This document shows, in pieces, positions 36,004 to 47,679 of a stretch of DNA of 64,000 nt. The notes beneath the pieces are model-generated. The model saw nothing but the letters and a program-made list of their open reading frames with translations, was not told the origin of the DNA and ran no database searches. A program made the translations under genes and the position numbers. The first letter of the stretch is position 1. Each line of letters begins with the position of its first letter. This DNA comes from Basidiobolus meristosporus CBS 931.73 (taxonomy: Eukaryota; Basidiobolomycota; Basidiobolomycetes; Basidiobolales; Basidiobolaceae): positions 93,825-157,824 of the forward strand of contig MCFE01000136.1 in assembly GCA_002104905.1 (NCBI GenBank). The letters are read 5' to 3'.

Positions 36004-36645
36004 ATGATTTTCGAGGAGTATCCTACCACATACAGCGGCTGGGCTCATAGCCATTACCAAAGCTATACTGCCCCCACTTGTTCAGCTCCGGGCCATCAGC
36101 CATACAGAACTATCTCGCATGTTGAGCATGAAATCAACACCTTTTTGTTCCAGCTACTGAATATGAGCACTCTTCCCGCAGTGGAGGCTGGTGTTCAGAC
36201 AGAAACACCGGGCTCTCTATCAAGTACTCCTTTGCTCGAGTTTGTGAACTGTGATTCTACCAACATCGATGACCACCTATGGAGTTCCCCACGCCGCATT
36301 AAGCGCGGCTTGTCCGATCACTCCAATCTGGTAACGTTTATTCCGGAGTCTGGAACCTCAGAATCAACGGCTAAGCGATCACGTCCGAAGCATCACCATA
36401 GTGATATTAAAGCATCCGTAACCACAGAAAAGCCGTACAAATGCGGTGACTGTACCAAATCCTTTGCCCGGAAATACGATTTAGATAGACATTCAAGGCT
36501 ACACACTGGGGAGAAGCCCTATAAATGCACATTCTGTAACAAAGGTTTTGCTAGAGTGGATTCTAGGAAACGCCATTACGAGAATGATTGTCGAGCAACC
36601 AAACTGCGCGCTCCAACCGTATTCATCCAAACGCAATGGAACTGA
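36004..36645 (+). CDS. C2H2 zinc-finger transcription factor 3 (two C-terminal fingers)
   Basis: This is an intronless 213-aa probable nuclear regulator, the shortest of the three paralogues. The N-terminus is Tyr/Ser-rich. [11 protein letters not shown] is shared in form with factor 2. [11 protein letters not shown] and [10 protein letters not shown] are basic stretches before the fingers. Finger 1 is [21 protein letters not shown], the linker is the canonical TGEKPYKC, and finger 2 is [18 protein letters not shown] followed by ENDC. Its second His is therefore replaced by a Cys five residues after the first (C2HC-like). Confidence 0.88.
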   Translation: MIFEEYPTTYSGWAHSHYQSYTAPTCSAPGHQPYRTISHVEHEINTFLFQLLNMSTLPAVEAGVQTETPGSLSSTPLLEFVNCDSTNIDDHLWSSPRRIKRGLSDHSNLVTFIPESGTSESTAKRSRPKHHHSDIKASVTTEKPYKCGDCTKSFARKYDLDRHSRLHTGEKPYKCTFCNKGFARVDSRKRHYENDCRATKLRAPTVFIQTQWN

Positions 36646-37985
36646 CATCTGAACATTATCTACCATTGACATAGACATAAATGGGTTTCAACCAGACTTT
36701 TTATATGATCTCTGTATTGTATATATTTATCACCAGCCAGATATACTTTTAATAAACTGCTCGAGGTGAAAGCGTATCTCATGGCCCAACCAACTGCGCT
36801 ATTGATCTTTAGATATACTTCTTACTGGTTCCTTGGTCTACAAAATATTTTGAACGCCCTTCTAGTAGCAACCGTTCAGCATATCTCTAATCCCGCGCCG
36901 ACCATCCAGGATACATGATCCAAGGGCAAGTCACTGGCGTGATGATATCCAGTTTAACTAAAGTTAGGAAGTCCCATTATGCACTAATACTTATATTGTG
37001 TAAAGTTACTAGATGTGTCCCACCAGATATATTTGGTATCCCAAATTGATTCTCAGACTTGATCGGAGGAAGTGGTGCAGTCGTCATCACAAAAGCCTAT
37101 CAACGATAGAGGCATATTTGATATGAACGAATCATTGGTACAAATTCGCCCGTTGGCACTTCGATGACATCTTTGTACCACCGTAGATTTTACCCATGTC
37201 CAGCAATTACATCCCCGACTTCTTCTGGATTAAGGGATACATTCTACGCATATACACCCACACAAACCTATATATATCTCTCTCTGCATTATATAGAAGC
37301 TCCGTTGACATCCCCAGTTGAGGTAATGTATATATTGGGGTGTGTCTCGTATTATCATATGATTAAGGTAAAGCAGTAAAGTTATGATGTTGCTTTTGGC
37401 TAGACCCGTTGAATATGGCTACGGTTGGGTTAATGCTGATTTTATTGTGAATGGGACCATGAGTGTCCATACCTATTGACTCATTGAGAAATTTTAATCT
37501 ATCTGACATGACCAATCATGTAGAATAATGACCTCGTGTAAAAGGACTCTTTCTGTAGGAGTTTGGATACTCCATCTCCCCATCAATCCATAATGACAAA
37601 CGTGTGGTGTTTTGAAGATTTATAGCCTCTCCAGGTTTGGAACTAGGCTTCTCTAATCAATATCAACATATCAACCAGCTACCTGGTATCATAGCAAACA
37701 TCTGATGACACAGCTGGTACCTCGAGATGTGAATAGTTTATGCAGTTGTGCTAGCAAATTGACAGTTATATCAATTGCTGTTCATGGATATTGCCAATAA
37801 TTGCGGTTTAACCACACAAACCTCAGCTGGTTACATTTAACTAATTAGCAACTGATTTTCCGAATGCTGAGTTGGAGGATAAAGATCATCCCGGATCACG
37901 TACTTGCTATTTCCCTACCATTTCACTGTCACAGGCCAGATTGCACTAGATGGAGTTGACTCACAGTGCCTATGATTAACAACTG
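36646..37985. other. Intergenic, no gene seen
   Basis: 3' flank of C2H2 factor 3 and AT-rich spacer. Nothing recognisable. Confidence 0.6.
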
Positions 37986-37989
37986 TTCA

Positions 37990-38510
37990 TCAAATTATTT
38001 ACCCACACGTCCCACTTTACTTCATACTTACGCAGATATTTTGTAATATGCAGGCCCACCTCATCGTGGATAACCATCTATTTGAACTAGTCACTCACTG
38101 AACCGAGCGAACCAACTCAATGCTACATCCATCATCAACCGAGGCTGACACCGCCCGAATGGTGTCCTGTCCGACCCATCAATATCTGGACTGGAGCTCT
38201 TTGGTTTAGCATCACTTTTTGCTATTACGGGAGTACCTCTGACACCCTGAGGCCTCCAAGTAAGCCGATTGAATCTCGCAGCCACATGCGCATCTCCGTT
38301 CAGTTAAGGAGTGGTGTAGGGGATCCCGCTTTGTTGCCCTCGCTCAGGATGATTCACGCATGCTTGGTCCTGGTAACTTCAGTAGATACAGGTGGAAGAT
38401 TGGTGAGGTAAGGGTGGGTATGGTAGAATATCTGGTTGTTACCACCTCACCCCCAAGCCCATCACACAGCGCTCACTTGGGTCCCACTAGACCTGGTCCA
38501 ACCTCACCCT
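37990..38510. repeat. Dispersed repeat, copy 1 (inverted relative to copy 2)
   Basis: Its reverse complement aligns with 42960-43545. Shared blocks are ACCCACACGT..TTTACTTCATAC, TTTTGTAATAT, GTTCAGTTAAGGAG, GGGGATCCCGCTTTG and GATGATTCACGCATGCTTGG. The copies are clearly diverged. No coding potential or terminal structure was recognised. The two copies face each other around a 4.4-kb segment. Confidence 0.7.
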
Positions 38511-40931
38511 GTCACCGTTCGCCTCAACCACGGATTATGGAGAATCGATACTATTTTAGTAAGTTAGTCCGCCAATTTGCTTTTGCTTCACCCCAACCTC
38601 TGTAATTTAATGCGATGCTTTCAGAACATTCATTTACTTGCGACTCTATTACCTGATCGATGATCCAGGATCGATTAATCAGAATCCTCCTTGTGCGCGA
38701 ATCCATCTCCCAGAATGTGCTTAAAATACCGGAGTTTCTTCGTTCAAAACGCCAAAGATGATGACGATCTGCTTGCCATGAATGATCTCAGAAGGTCTAC
38801 ATGATGACTGGAATGGTCTCAGTCGTGCTCATGCTAAGATGGATAGTGGGCAATACGTGTATCCACGTCCAAGGTGCAATTAAGCCTAAAACGGAATAGT
38901 CGAAGAGTGATTCTGCTTTTTGCTCAGCAACAAGCCATCTTGTCAGCGAGAGCGGCATGATATGGTATCTCAATGTGTCCAATACTCCAGTCACCCAGCC
39001 CTTGGCAAAACACATATTTCATGCCTTCGATTTAACGCCACTTGGTGACGACTATGGCGAGGGTGAAGGTAGCTTCAGGTGTCTGACATCTACCATGCTG
39101 AAATCACATGATGAGCCTCATTTACTCCTGATCCAAGTATCCCATCAACAATTCCTTGCAAAAGATCGGCACCCCTTACTTTCGCTATTGAGCCATGGTT
39201 CAGGCCCATTTTATCTTGGAAAATCGGCATTAGGAGAAAGGCAGGAAATTAATCGGGCTTCTGGGGGAACGGGAAAGTCCTGGCAAGCATTGTTCGCCGT
39301 TTAATCGATCGTTCGATGTGAATATGATCCTCTGTGCCGGGACTCCAGGTTCACATTCGCAATTGACGAATGCTTGACATGATGCTAGTGAGTAACATAA
39401 TGTGGGGGTGGTTTCTATATTTATAATGGGCTTGACTAACAAACGGGTGCTAGAATGCAATGATGCCAGGAATCGAAATCATGACGAGATGTCAATTTTA
39501 CTTTTGAAAATGGTTGGCTGGCTTGGCTGCGATCATCGCCATCTTCATGGGAACGGATCGAGACTGAGCAGCCATACTAGGCTGGGATCACAATAGCAGG
39601 GTTTAGTACCCAGAATTTCTCAGACACGCTGGTAATTTCATGTTACATTCCAAGCCCGAGAATGGAGTAGTGGCTGTGTAGTGATCTACCAGGCCATGGA
39701 TACCAAGGAATCATTCGTTATTGTTGCTATTCTTAGCTTTTTGTGTCATTCTATTTGTGAGTTGGGTTGATGTTTGACCTGGGTTCAGGGCATTATGGCC
39801 GCCATAGTCTTATGAAGGCTCAGGGGTTGGGAGGAGCATCAACGGACGAGTAGCTGTGAATCATGCGCTATCTTCACAGAATTTCTTTTAGGCGTCCAGA
39901 GGAGTGTGTAGACTGTGAGGTCTAAGCCATGCTTGGGGTTGGCTGCACTTGCCATGGATACAGAGGAGCTGATCTCTCAAATAGACCTTAGGGCTACGAT
40001 CAAATCGGGTTTTAAACAGGATCTTGGATGCAGATCATCGTTAGATCAGAAGTATCCATCTCCTGAACATGGGCTTACATTGGTAATCTTACATAGTCCC
40101 ATGGTCATGAGCGTAACCAACGGCACTGAAGCCCACTCTACAATTGCCGCAAAGCACTAATAAATTGCATAATCCTTAAATAGATCCCACCCGGAATTGA
40201 GATGGTGCGGATTATTGGCCTTATTAGCTGAGTAAGGAACTAATGTCCTAGGCAGCATATATGGCCTCCTAAATGGTATCCTCACTCCTTCCATTTCTTT
40301 CTAGGGACACGTCGAATCATCAGCAATTCCATCTGCTAGATCATGAGTATGCTTCATTGTGGGGCTTGGCCCGACATTCGAACAATCTGAATGATTGAAC
40401 ATTGATCAATTATTGCATCCGTGATTGAGGGCTGTTACAATGGATCGATCAAACGTTATCAGTAACGAAATCCGAGCAACTAGATTATAGAGATATATTA
40501 AGAATGAAATAAATGAATTCTTCAGCGGGCCAATGGGAAATGTGGTGGTCCAGGTCGTTACGAATTCATGCAGCGAACAACCTATATGTTTCCTCATGAC
40601 ATAATATGCCCTCTGGTTGTCGATGAGTTGATCTCCCTATTTGATTTTTTTGGATCATTTTTATCGCAACTCAGTTATCATGCTAGCACACACATGATAC
40701 ACCTTCTATCTCTGAGTAAGACAGTCATGGCCATATTGATATTTAAGTGAGCTGTAGTCCATGCCACATATCACCATATTAGCCATCCCTCAGCTTCACC
40801 GTCCTTCTTTTCCTGGTAGAAGATTTCTTTCGATCTGCTGATATCAAACGTGATATTCTTTAGAGGCACCATCTCCCTTCCATTTCATATTCCTGTCTAC
40901 GACCTGTTCAGAAGAGAGAGATATCTGGAAG
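38511..40931. other. Intergenic, no gene seen
   Basis: Short ORFs only. None has a motif or a believable splice-linked partner. Confidence 0.55.
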
Positions 40932-41751
40932 ATGAATACAAACAAGCTAAGACGTGTTATTTCCATGGAAACCATGAATACCACCCGAAAGAACAGATCC
41001 TTGCAAAAGGAGTTTAAACACGCATTTAGAAGCGTACGGATGAAATCGAAAGAGCCATTTGAACTTAGGACAGCTGAGATAACTCTGCTTACCACGCTGT
41101 CGCAAGAATCTGCTGCGGCCTTCGAGTCGAGGTCATGCAGGAGTCTTTTCGAGGAGTTACTGGATGATTATTATTTAGAAACCCTCGGGGAATCGAAGAA
41201 CGATTCCATTACCGACAACTATACACACAACGACCTGAAGGAAGACTTTGTACATTATTTAAGATCCTTACGTCCTGAACCTTCGGTGGCGTCTTCCGAC
41301 GATGGCATCAGTAATGAACATTTGCAACACCCCTGCGATGATCAGATTGTACTAACCCTTTTCTACCATTTCAGCTGAGTCCTCGTATGACGAGAGCGAC
41401 GAGCTACACGATGCAGTCTCTCGACCCAGGCCCCATCCAAACAAATCAATGGAGGGCAGCAGCGACAGTAGACTCTCGCCGGCATCTCTATCGGCACACC
41501 TCGAAGGCAGAGAAGCCTTGACGGACGAAGATGACTGGGACTCCTCGTCGGTCCCAACGATTGATGACGATGAATACTCCAACAAGTCCTCCAGATCTGG
41601 AAGCCTTTACTACCAGGAGATCTTTGTCGGAAAGGATCCTGGATTCAAAGGAAAAGGAAAGATGAATCACTTCCCTTACGGCAACGCGCCCAGCCTTTAC
41701 CATTCGAAATACATTCAACCGCAAAGGCCCGCCAGGCCTCGCATCGTATAA
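40932..41751 (+). CDS. Orphan 251-aa protein, function unknown
   Basis: I do not recognise the family. Two exons (40932-41310, 41375-41751) join in frame across a 64-nt intron with a perfect TACTAAC branch site and a CATTTCAG acceptor, which is strong evidence for a real gene. The protein is basic at the N-terminus (NTTRKNRSLQKEFKHAFRSV), then acidic and Ser-rich (SSYDESDELHDAVS, TDEDDWDSSSVPTIDDDEYS), and ends with a more ordered-looking segment (GSLYYQEIFVGKDPGFKGKG ... PSLYHSKYIQPQRPARPRI). No TM helix or signal peptide is seen. A second Met at codon 12 could also serve. It lies between the two inverted dispersed repeats. Confidence 0.65.
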
Positions 41752-41835
41752 AAGTGAGCACCAAGTTACATATGAATGGAGCGCTGGACCAGTCACTTTT
41801 TAGCATACCCTTCTATAAACTTTATCTCATTTACC

Positions 41836-42039
41836 ATGTTCAAATGTCTTTCCTCGGCCAGGCTTGGTCGAGCTTTAAACTCATTAGATAATGAAAAGAC
41901 AGCTGATCTCAATGCATCTTATATCAGAGAGTCCTCTGTTATGTCCATAAAGAATACAAGCCCCACCGTACACTTGGCTTCGATGCCTGCAGAAGATCGA
42001 GACAAAGTATACACCAAGCATCTCAAGGGTATTCCCTAA
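41836..42039 (+). CDS. Possible small ORF, 67 aa, or alternative 3' exon
   Basis: The sequence starts MFKCLSSARLGRALNSLDNE and ends KVYTKHLKGIP. It lies 84 bp after the stop of the orphan gene and has a TTCTATAAAC stretch ~25 bp upstream. Composition looks protein-like, but there is no homology I can name. It could be a separate tiny gene, an alternative last exon of the orphan gene, or chance. Confidence 0.25.
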   Translation: MFKCLSSARLGRALNSLDNEKTADLNASYIRESSVMSIKNTSPTVHLASMPAEDRDKVYTKHLKGIP

Positions 42040-42959
42040 CCCCCTTCTGTGCAAGCCAAGCACCACTAAAAGCGTTATTGCTCCATCGACCTGTCTGAAA
42101 GTTCCTTTAAAAGCTCTTTCTACCCGCCTTACCAGTAAACGTGTATATTAAAGATTCTTAGTCATAATAAAGTATATTGGGCATAACCAAATTGACGATG
42201 TATCCTAGGGAACCTATCGCCCAACCTTTTTCTTGGATGCCTACAAAGTCGCTTTCACAATCGAGTCAGCACATCAGACCTTCATCCATTGCCATGGGTG
42301 GTCTCCAGTATGACGAGGAGCGTTAAAAATGCGCTTCCTCGTCATCTGCATGATAATCAAGACGCCTGATCAGAAGATGAGACCACACTGCATGCCAAGT
42401 GGGCCAGTCACCGTGATAAAGCGGAATTGAGGATTGCCCAATACGCAAGGACTAATAGATTGATCGGGAAATACGGGCAGATTCACGGAATGTTTGTCAA
42501 GGTTGTGGAAAAATCCTGCACTTCAGCAGAGATTGATTTCATTGCAGCTTGTAAAAGGTCGGGTTCCCAAAATGGAGATTGAAGAGCTGGGAAGCCGATG
42601 TCATGGTTCATCAAGAATGATATCAATATATATGGGTCTCAGCAAGCCCTGCTATTTGAAAGTCAGACATGCATTTATGATTAATTGAATGGGATTATAC
42701 GTTCCCGAATTAATATTGCATTCCAAGTAAGCTCTGGCGATAACCATTGAAGTAGTAGCACATTTGATGGATTCTAATAAAGCGAAAATCACTTGTGCAC
42801 GCTGGTATCCTTCGAGGTCTCTCTCTCTGAATTTCATGATATGGCCCCGTGCTATGTTGTCTAGGAGCACTCTGTAGATGATAAATGATGGAATTCTCTG
42901 CCTCGATGAAACCCTAAGTAGTTAACTACCAAGCAACAAGCCAAAGGCACTAGTCAATG
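42040..42959. other. Intergenic, no gene seen
   Basis: No credible ORF, RNA gene or repeat was noticed between the small ORF and copy 2 of the dispersed repeat. Confidence 0.55.
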
Positions 42960-43545
42960 ATAGGGTGAGGTGTCAGGCATATGGTGGTCTGAGTGAGCCA
43001 AGGCTCTTCAATCTCCATTGTAGGGATAGGGGTAGGGGGAGGGCTAGAGTTGGCTGATGAGATCGAGAGTGGGCTGGTAGGGTAATCAACCAGCTATTCT
43101 ACCGCACCCACCCCCACCTCACCATTCTTTAACATGTGTCCACTCAAGTTACAAATCTCACCAGGACCAAGCATGCGTGAATCATCCTGATTGAGGGCAG
43201 CAAAGCGGGATCCCCTCCACCCCTCCTTAACTGAACGAAAATATGCATAATGACTGCACGATTCGATCAGCCATCCTGAAGGCCTCAAAGCGAGTTAGCG
43301 ATACAGCTAAAAGCAGTCCCAAGACAATGTGCCCCAGCCTAGACACTTATGAGTCAACCAAAGCAAGCCGACCACCCTGATGGATGTCGGACTCGGTTGT
43401 TGGTGGGTAAAACATTACGTTGGTTTGGCGAGTGGCTGGTTTAAAACGGCGATTTTCCACGACAAGGTGACCTCGGATATTACAAAATGTCTGCGTAGGT
43501 ATGAAGTAAAATGAAACGTGTGGGTAAAGTGTTTGATGGAAAACC
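42960..43545. repeat. Dispersed repeat, copy 2 (inverted relative to copy 1)
   Basis: Partner of 37990-38510 in opposite orientation; see the shared blocks listed there. Its left part (43020-43075) is G-rich (GGGATAGGGGTAGGGGGAGG). Confidence 0.7.
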
Positions 43546-45008
43546 GCCCTATGTGCAATAGACGACTAGGCTTTACCGGTTTGGTACGGAGTCGTCCAAA
43601 ATGGATGGAGCTTGGTGAACAGTATCTAAAGTGACAACCTCATTCAGTTACCAAATCAACACACTCTGGTTGGACTGACTCCAAAATGTGAACTGCTCTT
43701 GACACATAATCATCCTGAGAACCATGATAACAATATGATTGGCTTTACGTAGTAGCCATTCGAAAGCTATTTGCGCCAAGTAAGCAACGTTGATGCACTA
43801 TTTCCGCCTCGCTTTGGTGCTAGTGTCAACGTTTCAGCCTCATCTCCATGTGACCATATATTAGGTCATCAGGAATCCGATTCTACTCCGAGGTATCTAG
43901 ATCTTGGAAAACCTATTCTGGATCATACCATCATCACACCACTTGCATTCAAATACAGAGCATTGGTCCTTGTCAATACCAGCCAAACAGAAAGCAGCAG
44001 CCGTCAAGGTCGATTGTGATTCCAGAAAATGTTCCCACATAACGATACAGTAAACTTGCCAAGTAGAACGAAATATCTGTTCTAGATGACAGTGGTACGG
44101 TATTTGAATTTGTCCGCTAACAAATCAGTGAGTCTATTGACCCCATATGATAAATCTGTCAATTACCCCATCAGATTTAAAATGCCCGTACCTATAGTGT
44201 TTTCAGAAATCACCTGTGTGTTTGCCAAAAAGGTGATTCCGGCGCTATTGGGAAATCCTGTGATCAATCAATGTTGGCGGTACTACGCTAAAGCTTCTTT
44301 AGTGCTTGAGGGACAGGTGCAAGAGGTTCGGTGTCTATTTCGGGCAAGTCAAGGGCAGGACACCTTCATGCTATACGGTGACCAATTTACATCAGGGATG
44401 AGAGGTGTGTGGATGCTTAGAGTTAGTCCGAAAGAGAATTAGGGAAACAACAGAAGATTCTTGCATGCTTTGAGGCACTCGTGCACATGCAAGTCTACCG
44501 CTGAGCCACTTGGGGTTCCACCGCTTCAGTGACAAGCTGAACCCAATGTCATTGGGATCCTGACTGAGGTGGAGTCTCGGCCCTCCCTGTATACAGTTCT
44601 GTGAACTATCTGATTCTGTCGACCAGGAACTTGCTGTGGAAATCCTTATGAGTGGTTCGGATGGGATGGCCCTGAAGTGAGATGGGTATGTCAGGTTAAT
44701 TAAAAATTTCCTGATATAGAGTTGACGGATTTTTCGTGTAAAGTGATATTACATCCAAACCCACACACATGCTTGTTTCCTATTCTTTAACTGATCCTTC
44801 TTGGGATAGTAGAGCCTGGTGGTACAATATTCATGGGCTGTTTTTTTCACACTTGGTAAGATTGCTAGGTAGTACTCGTTTCATTTCATTTCCCTCAATC
44901 CTTTATCTTCTGGCCATTGCCCAATTCGAATCTTGTTCTTTACAGCTCTCTTTTCGAATCTTTGTCTTAAACGATGCTTTTTGGCTAACTACTCTACCTT
45001 CACATCGG
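43546..45008. other. Intergenic; one coding-like ORF without assignment
   Basis: 44086-44442 is a 118-codon plus-strand ORF (middle part VIPALLGNPVINQCWRYYAK) with protein-like composition but no motif I know and no convincing splice partner. The rest shows nothing. Confidence 0.35.
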
Positions 45009-46365
45009 ATGCCCTCGCTCATAATTCAAAGCATTACTCTGTTTGGGAGTTTATTAAGTGTGATCGGAAGCGGGTTAATGATTATATGTTGTATCTTATT
45101 GCCCATCACAGGAACCTTTCGTCACCAACTCATATGCTCTCTAGCTATCTCTGGTACGTTTGACCCTTCAACCTTCACCCCATCTACTACAATTGTACAT
45201 ATCTTATTCCACCCAGGAGGCGTCTTACTCACCCAAGACCCATTATTTGCTTCACTTTTTAGACTTTATATATTCTCTTAATAATACCATATCTGGCTTC
45301 GCTCTTGTCAAGAATGGTACCCTTCAAGATGGCCCACTATGCGTGGCTAATGGATATTTATACCATTACACCTCTTTAGTAACTATTTGATGTGTTCCAT
45401 AGTGAAAAATCCCTCTCTCTTACCTTGTTTTCAATTACGAAAAGGTGCGAGATCTTACGGTGCTGGGTATCGCCTTGGTGACCTATGGTGTTTTGAAAGG
45501 GCCGCTTGATTCTGCCGATTACGAGCCGTATTTGCCTCGACACCCAATTGCGGTTTTCTTTTTTATATGGGTTACGCCCAACATACCTACCTTAATAGGG
45601 CTAGAGGCTAGCGGATTTACACTGTGTTAGTAAATTTCCTTGACCTTCAATGTTCCAACCCCGACACTATTTCTCCCACTAACAACATGCAATTTAGCAA
45701 CTGGGAATTGGTGTGGTACGCCACCAAAACCCGCCTGGGTTAGAGGCGTCTTATTTTTGGGAATACCTCTCGTAGTGGCTATTTCGATTGTGATACTTTA
45801 TTCTTACTTGTACAGCAGCTTGCGGCTGTACTATCTCTCTACTCGACAGTCTGGCACGGGGTCCTTCGACACCCCAGATGGCCACACCGAGGATGTCCCA
45901 GGGTTAGAGTCTATCAATGATAGTCATGATGGCAGCGGTATTACTGGTGAACAGATTCGTAAAAGTTTTATACTGAGTGAATGTATCAGAAACAGTATTA
46001 GCGACCTGGATGTGGTAAACCTTAGTACCAAAGAACTCTCACCGCGATTGGAAGAAGATCTGAATGGCAGGCATCTCAAACAAGACGACGAGGATAGATA
46101 CAAGCTGGAATTCAGCAGCCAAGATAAAGATCATATTGCAATGGCTATGCGAAGAATGTACCTCTACCCGATGGTATATGTAGCAATCACGTTTCCGGGG
46201 CTTTTGAACCGGCTGCTGGAGACTGCAGGTGTGGATCTGGACATATTTGAAGTACTACAATCCATTACTCAGCTCACTGGACTGGCCAATGCAGTACTAT
46301 ATGGATTCACTGGAACGGTTAGAAGAGCTTTGTATGAGCAATATGTACGTACATTAGTCACTTAA
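45009..46365 (+). CDS. G-protein-coupled receptor, cAMP-receptor/Git3-like (class E)
   Basis: This is a seven-helix receptor of the family containing Dictyostelium cAR and fungal glucose/nutrient receptors such as Git3, expected in the plasma membrane and signalling through a G protein. Four exons (45009-45153, 45263-45378, 45445-45625, 45698-46365) give 369 aa in frame. TM1 is SITLFGSLLSVIGSGLMIIC, followed by the loop TGTFRHQLICSLAISDFIYS, the typical TM2 entry with Asp and then N in SLNNT. Cys residues in the extracellular loops (PLCVANGYLYHYTS; TGNWCGTPP) can pair. TM3 is TVLGIALVTYGVL, TM5 follows WVRGVLFLGIPLVVAI, and a ~110-residue acidic loop precedes TM6-7 (YPMVYVAITFPGLLNRLLE, then TGLANAVLYGFTG). 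The ligand is unknown. Confidence 0.85.
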
Positions 46366-47679
46366 CTCAAGCCACCGGCACAACATGTCAGCCAAAAAGC
46401 TGACGGTCCCCAACTGGATTGGCCTGCAAACTGGAAACCGCGTAGCCACACCGATGCGTCGAGATAACGTTCCTACTGCGGACTTCACGCCGTCTTACTT
46501 CAGTATTCGAGACCCAAACCGGATCTGAAATTCACACCATTTGAATCATCATTGCTAGTCATCTTTACAAGAATTACATGTACAGCCACCGCTACCCTCT
46601 CCGTCAACCGCCCAGCCGCTGGCTTCCAAAGATACTTCATCACCCTACCATTGAAGTCACCCACTAATTACGTTTCAGTTCGCTGCCGTTGAATCCGCCA
46701 TCCGAAGTCTCCCAGGCATCTGGCATAATATTTGTAAAGTTTATCTAAACCACACGGGTACGTGGTATTTTGAATCTGAAACATCCTCGTACCGGTACGC
46801 ATTCCGACCATGATCTCATGACATCACCCTTCACCTAAACCTTCCGAAGCACCCCCATATACTACATAAGCCCTAATAAAGGTGTGTTTGGTTTTACACG
46901 AACTGGATGGAGTCTAGAGAATTTTCGATGGAAGGGTGAAGCGTGGGCGCTTATGACGGATGGGTGGAATGAAATGTCTCACAGCTGGCACATAGCTAGT
47001 GCGTCGTGTAACGCAGAATACTCAGCACATTTACGTGGTGGAATCGTACGATCACGACATGTTTGGTTCAACTACATGATTTGCTGGTAACGTCGGAGCC
47101 AAATTAAGACCAAGGATTCGAGATTTCCCTGGCCCAGCCATACACCCACCAAATTTATTTTTAGCCATCACCAAGGCACCAACGAAGTCAGACTCCTGCT
47201 GTTCGGACTGGGTAGCCGTGCTTTGGCAGAGTGCGTTTGATTGGCTATTCCCTTTGGCACCTTGGTGTGATGGACGCTTCCGTGTTGAGCAACGCAGCGC
47301 GCTAATACGTGGGCAGCATGTGCTCACAAACCTGGCGTGATGATTCCCTATGACTCAATCAAGGCATATTTGATTGCGATTGTAGGATATACACCGATGC
47401 CTCGAACGATCTGGGAAGCATCGCCTCAAGCTACCAAGTCACTTCCAAGCGCAACAGCTCGTAACCCAAAATTTCTCGAACAAACATGAAGACAGCCCCT
47501 CTCCCCGGTATATAGCACAAAAGAAATACTGGTCGCAAACAATTTATAAAAAAGCATACATTTCTTGCAGGGAGGGAAGACAATGAGAATGGCGCGCGTG
47601 TGGGCTTCAATCCAACAAACGTATCCAAATCCCCTCGCAAGCACCGCTGGATATCTCGATCAAGTTGAACCGTCAAAAA
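46366..47679. other. Intergenic, no gene seen
   Basis: Between convergent GPCR and sororin-like genes. Short ORFs only, and no repeats noticed. Confidence 0.55.
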
